Below, piece by piece: positions 37,937 through 39,188 of a DNA stretch of 39,188 nt. The translations under genes and the position numbers were made by a program. Under the pieces are notes generated by a model, which saw only the letters and a program-made list of their open reading frames with translations, was not told the DNA's origin and searched no databases. This stretch comes from Rubellimicrobium mesophilum DSM 19309 (lineage in GTDB: Bacteria > Pseudomonadota > Alphaproteobacteria > Rhodobacterales > Rhodobacteraceae), in assembly GCF_000600335.2 (NCBI RefSeq), contig NZ_KK088579.1, positions 1 through 39,188 of the forward strand, read 5' to 3'. The stretch's first letter is position 1, and each line of letters starts with the position of its first letter.

Positions 37937-38712
37937 TCGCCGGACCTTGCCAGCTCGAGGGGCGCGACCACGCGCTCCGCATCGCCGAGGCGATGGCCGG
38001 CATCTGCGGCAGGCACGGGGCGGCCTATATGTTCAAGGCGAGCTACGACAAGGCGAATCGGACCTCGCTCCAGGGCAGGCGCGGCCTCGGCATGGAGGAA
38101 GGCCTGCGCATCCTCGCCGACGTCCGCGCTTCGGTCGGCTGCCCGACCCTCACCGACATCCACGGCCCCGACCACTGCGCCCCGGCGGCCGAGGCCTGCG
38201 ACATCCTCCAAATCCCGGCGTTCCTCTGCCGCCAGACCGACCTCCTCCTCGCGGCCGGGGCGACGGGGGCCGCGATCAACGTCAAGAAGGGGCAGTTCCT
38301 CGCCCCCTGGGACATGGCCAACGTCGCCCAGAAGATCGAGAGCACCGGGAACGACCGCATCCTCCTGACCGAGCGGGGCGTGTCCTTCGGCTACAACACC
38401 CTGGTGACGGACATGCGATCGCTCCCCATCATGGCGCGCACGGGCTACCCGGTGGTGATGGATGCGACGCACTCGGTCCAGCAGCCGGGCGGCCAGGGGA
38501 CCTCCTCGGGCGGCCAGCGCGAGTTCGCCCCGGTCATGGCCCGCGCCGCCGTCTCGCTGGGAATCGCCGCCGTGTTCATCGAGACGCACGAGGACCCGGA
38601 CCGCGCCCCCTCGGACGGCCCGAACATGATCCCGCTCGACCGGATGGAGGCCTTGGTGGCCTCGCTGATGGCCTTCGACCGGCTGGCCAAGTCCGATCCG
38701 CTGAGGGTGTGA
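37852..38712 (+). CDS. kdsA: 3-deoxy-D-manno-octulosonate-8-phosphate synthase
   Basis: 286 residues. Condenses phosphoenolpyruvate with arabinose 5-phosphate to make KDO-8-phosphate for lipopolysaccharide. Seen: VVIAGPCQLEGRDHALRIAE, FKASYDKANRTS, PTLTDIHGPDHC, ILQIPAFLCRQTDLLLAAG, NVKKGQFLAPWDM, LTERGVSFGYNTLVTDMR and DATHSVQQPGGQG. Contains the DIHGPDHC and ETHEDPD elements; whether it is the metal-dependent class I cannot be settled by eye. GAAGGAGAAC precedes the ATG. Followed by a palindrome and tRNA-Gln. Confidence 0.96.
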   Translation: MPEPSTPAPQREVRVRDLVFGNDRPLVVIAGPCQLEGRDHALRIAEAMAGICGRHGAAYMFKASYDKANRTSLQGRRGLGMEEGLRILADVRASVGCPTLTDIHGPDHCAPAAEACDILQIPAFLCRQTDLLLAAGATGAAINVKKGQFLAPWDMANVAQKIESTGNDRILLTERGVSFGYNTLVTDMRSLPIMARTGYPVVMDATHSVQQPGGQGTSSGGQREFAPVMARAAVSLGIAAVFIETHEDPDRAPSDGPNMIPLDRMEALVASLMAFDRLAKSDPLRV

Positions 38713-38716
38713 GCAA

Positions 38717-38749
38717 GTGCGAAATGGGGGTTGAACCCCCCCGTCGCAC
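38717..38749 (+). terminator. palindrome after kdsA
   Basis: GTGCGA (38717-38722) pairs with TCGCAC (38744-38749), and inside it GGGGGTTGAACCCCC is a 15-base palindrome. It starts five bases after the kdsA stop and likely ends that transcript. Its TTGAAC is also the candidate -35 box of the tRNA promoter. Confidence 0.55.
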
Positions 38750-38758
38750 CCGTTATCT
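38731..38758 (+). promoter_or_regulatory. predicted promoter of tRNA-Gln
   Basis: TTGAAC (38731-38736), 16 bases, TTATCT (38753-38758). Transcription would begin about seven bases before the mature tRNA. The -35 box is in the centre of the kdsA palindrome. Confidence 0.45.
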
Positions 38759-38771
38759 CCCCCCGCACTGC

Positions 38772-38846
<75 letters not shown>

Positions 38847-39079
38847 GTATCTTCTTTTCTCGTAATATCAGTGACTTACCCGAGAGCCGGATGTGCTCTG
38901 TGTAGCACGTCGGTGTGTGCTCCACATGCAACACCGCGCGAGGTGAGTCGGAGTTAGCTAACAGGCGACGTATAGTTGAAGGCGAAGAGGACGGCGGTCG
39001 AGGCGTTCCCGTATGACGCGGAAGTTTGGAGTCTGCCAATGCCTCAATCGATGGTTGATTTGTGCTCAGGGCTTAGAAC
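38847..39079. other. lower-GC gap between tRNA-Gln and the right IS
   Basis: No gene found on either strand. The base composition falls compared with the core region, and no copy of the tRNA 3' end is visible here. It may be the edge of an acquired segment continuing beyond the IS. Confidence 0.5.
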
Positions 39080-39188
39080 GGCGTTGTTGCACAACCCTGT
39101 GGCGGGTGCTCGCGTAGGGACCCGTGGCGCCTATCTGGGCACTCATGAGCAAGCCGTCTCCCGCCCGCTATCGCACGACGAACTGGCC
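39080..39188 (+). mobile_element. IS5-family insertion sequence, partial (right edge)
   Basis: GGCGTTGTTGCACAA (39080-39094) is an IS903-like IS5 terminal repeat, and a transposase gene begins 50 bases later at 39145 and runs off the window. The end sequence and transposase N-terminus differ from those of the left IS, so these are two different elements of one family. Confidence 0.75.
39145..39188 (+). CDS. IS5-family transposase, first 14 codons
   Basis: MSKPSPARYRTTNW is the stereotyped N-terminus of IS5-family transposases common in Rhodobacteraceae. The gene continues past the right edge. Compare MPKPDPPTYRTTNW in the left element, which aligns residue for residue but is clearly not identical. 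Confidence 0.8.
   Translation, partial: MSKPSPARYRTTNW

Noticed and set aside
38847..39079. A possible attachment-site duplication of the tRNA-Gln 3' end
   Set aside because: No second copy of the tRNA 3' sequence is found anywhere in the window, and no integrase is present.

Overview
The window is a high-GC (by eye about 70% over most of its length) chromosomal segment from an alphaproteobacterium. Gene content and protein style point to the Rhodobacterales (Rhodobacteraceae/Roseobacteraceae): DUF2842 next to purA, a MORN-repeat periplasmic protein upstream of leuA, mreBCD-mrdA-rodA, a dimethylglycine dehydrogenase-like flavoprotein, and panC-panB. I cannot name the genus.

Both ends run into the 5' part of an IS5-family insertion sequence, each transposase reading outward. 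At the left end (1-250) the IS has cut a low-GC DUF5343 gene (to 945). From about 1000 onward the DNA is ordinary host chromosome: lepA (-), a phd-doc toxin-antitoxin pair whose toxin is frameshifted at its 3' end, a small lipoprotein, a PCuAC copper chaperone, a DMT exporter, thiamine pyrophosphokinase, an uncharacterised acidic/proline-rich protein, DUF2842 and purA (-), secG, pyrG (three indels), a DUF1330 protein, MipA/OmpV, and the FAD/GcvT dehydrogenase (-). Then come panC (frameshifted near its end) and panB, DUF1328, a quinone oxidoreductase, gltX (-), a small zinc metallopeptidase, a Tat-exported MBL-fold hydrolase, a PfkB sugar kinase, the MORN protein, leuA with a leucine-rich leader peptide, and a SulP transporter (-). 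The right third holds the cell-shape operon mreB-mreC-mreD-mrdA-rodA followed by an overlapping ghrA-type dehydrogenase, then SseB and a uracil-DNA glycosylase (-), nhaA, kdsA and tRNA-Gln(UUG), ending in lower-GC DNA and the second IS.

Functional links: mreB to rodA encode the elongasome. panC and panB make pantothenate, and PanB consumes the methylene-tetrahydrofolate that the divergent dehydrogenase probably produces. phd-doc has a palindromic operator over its -10. leuA looks controlled by ribosome-mediated attenuation. Short palindromes built on GGCGGGGTTCACCCCGCC recur at gene ends.

Three genes (doc, pyrG, panC) carry small indels that break otherwise normal proteins. Because pyrG and panC are core metabolic genes and the pyrG changes sum to zero, sequencing or assembly error is the simplest explanation. 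I found no CRISPR array, prophage or rRNA, and no clearly new multi-gene system. The most unusual items are the leaderless-looking leuA leader, the 53-residue insert in the MORN protein, the structured element upstream of it, the interspersed palindromes, and the IS-truncated DUF5343 gene.
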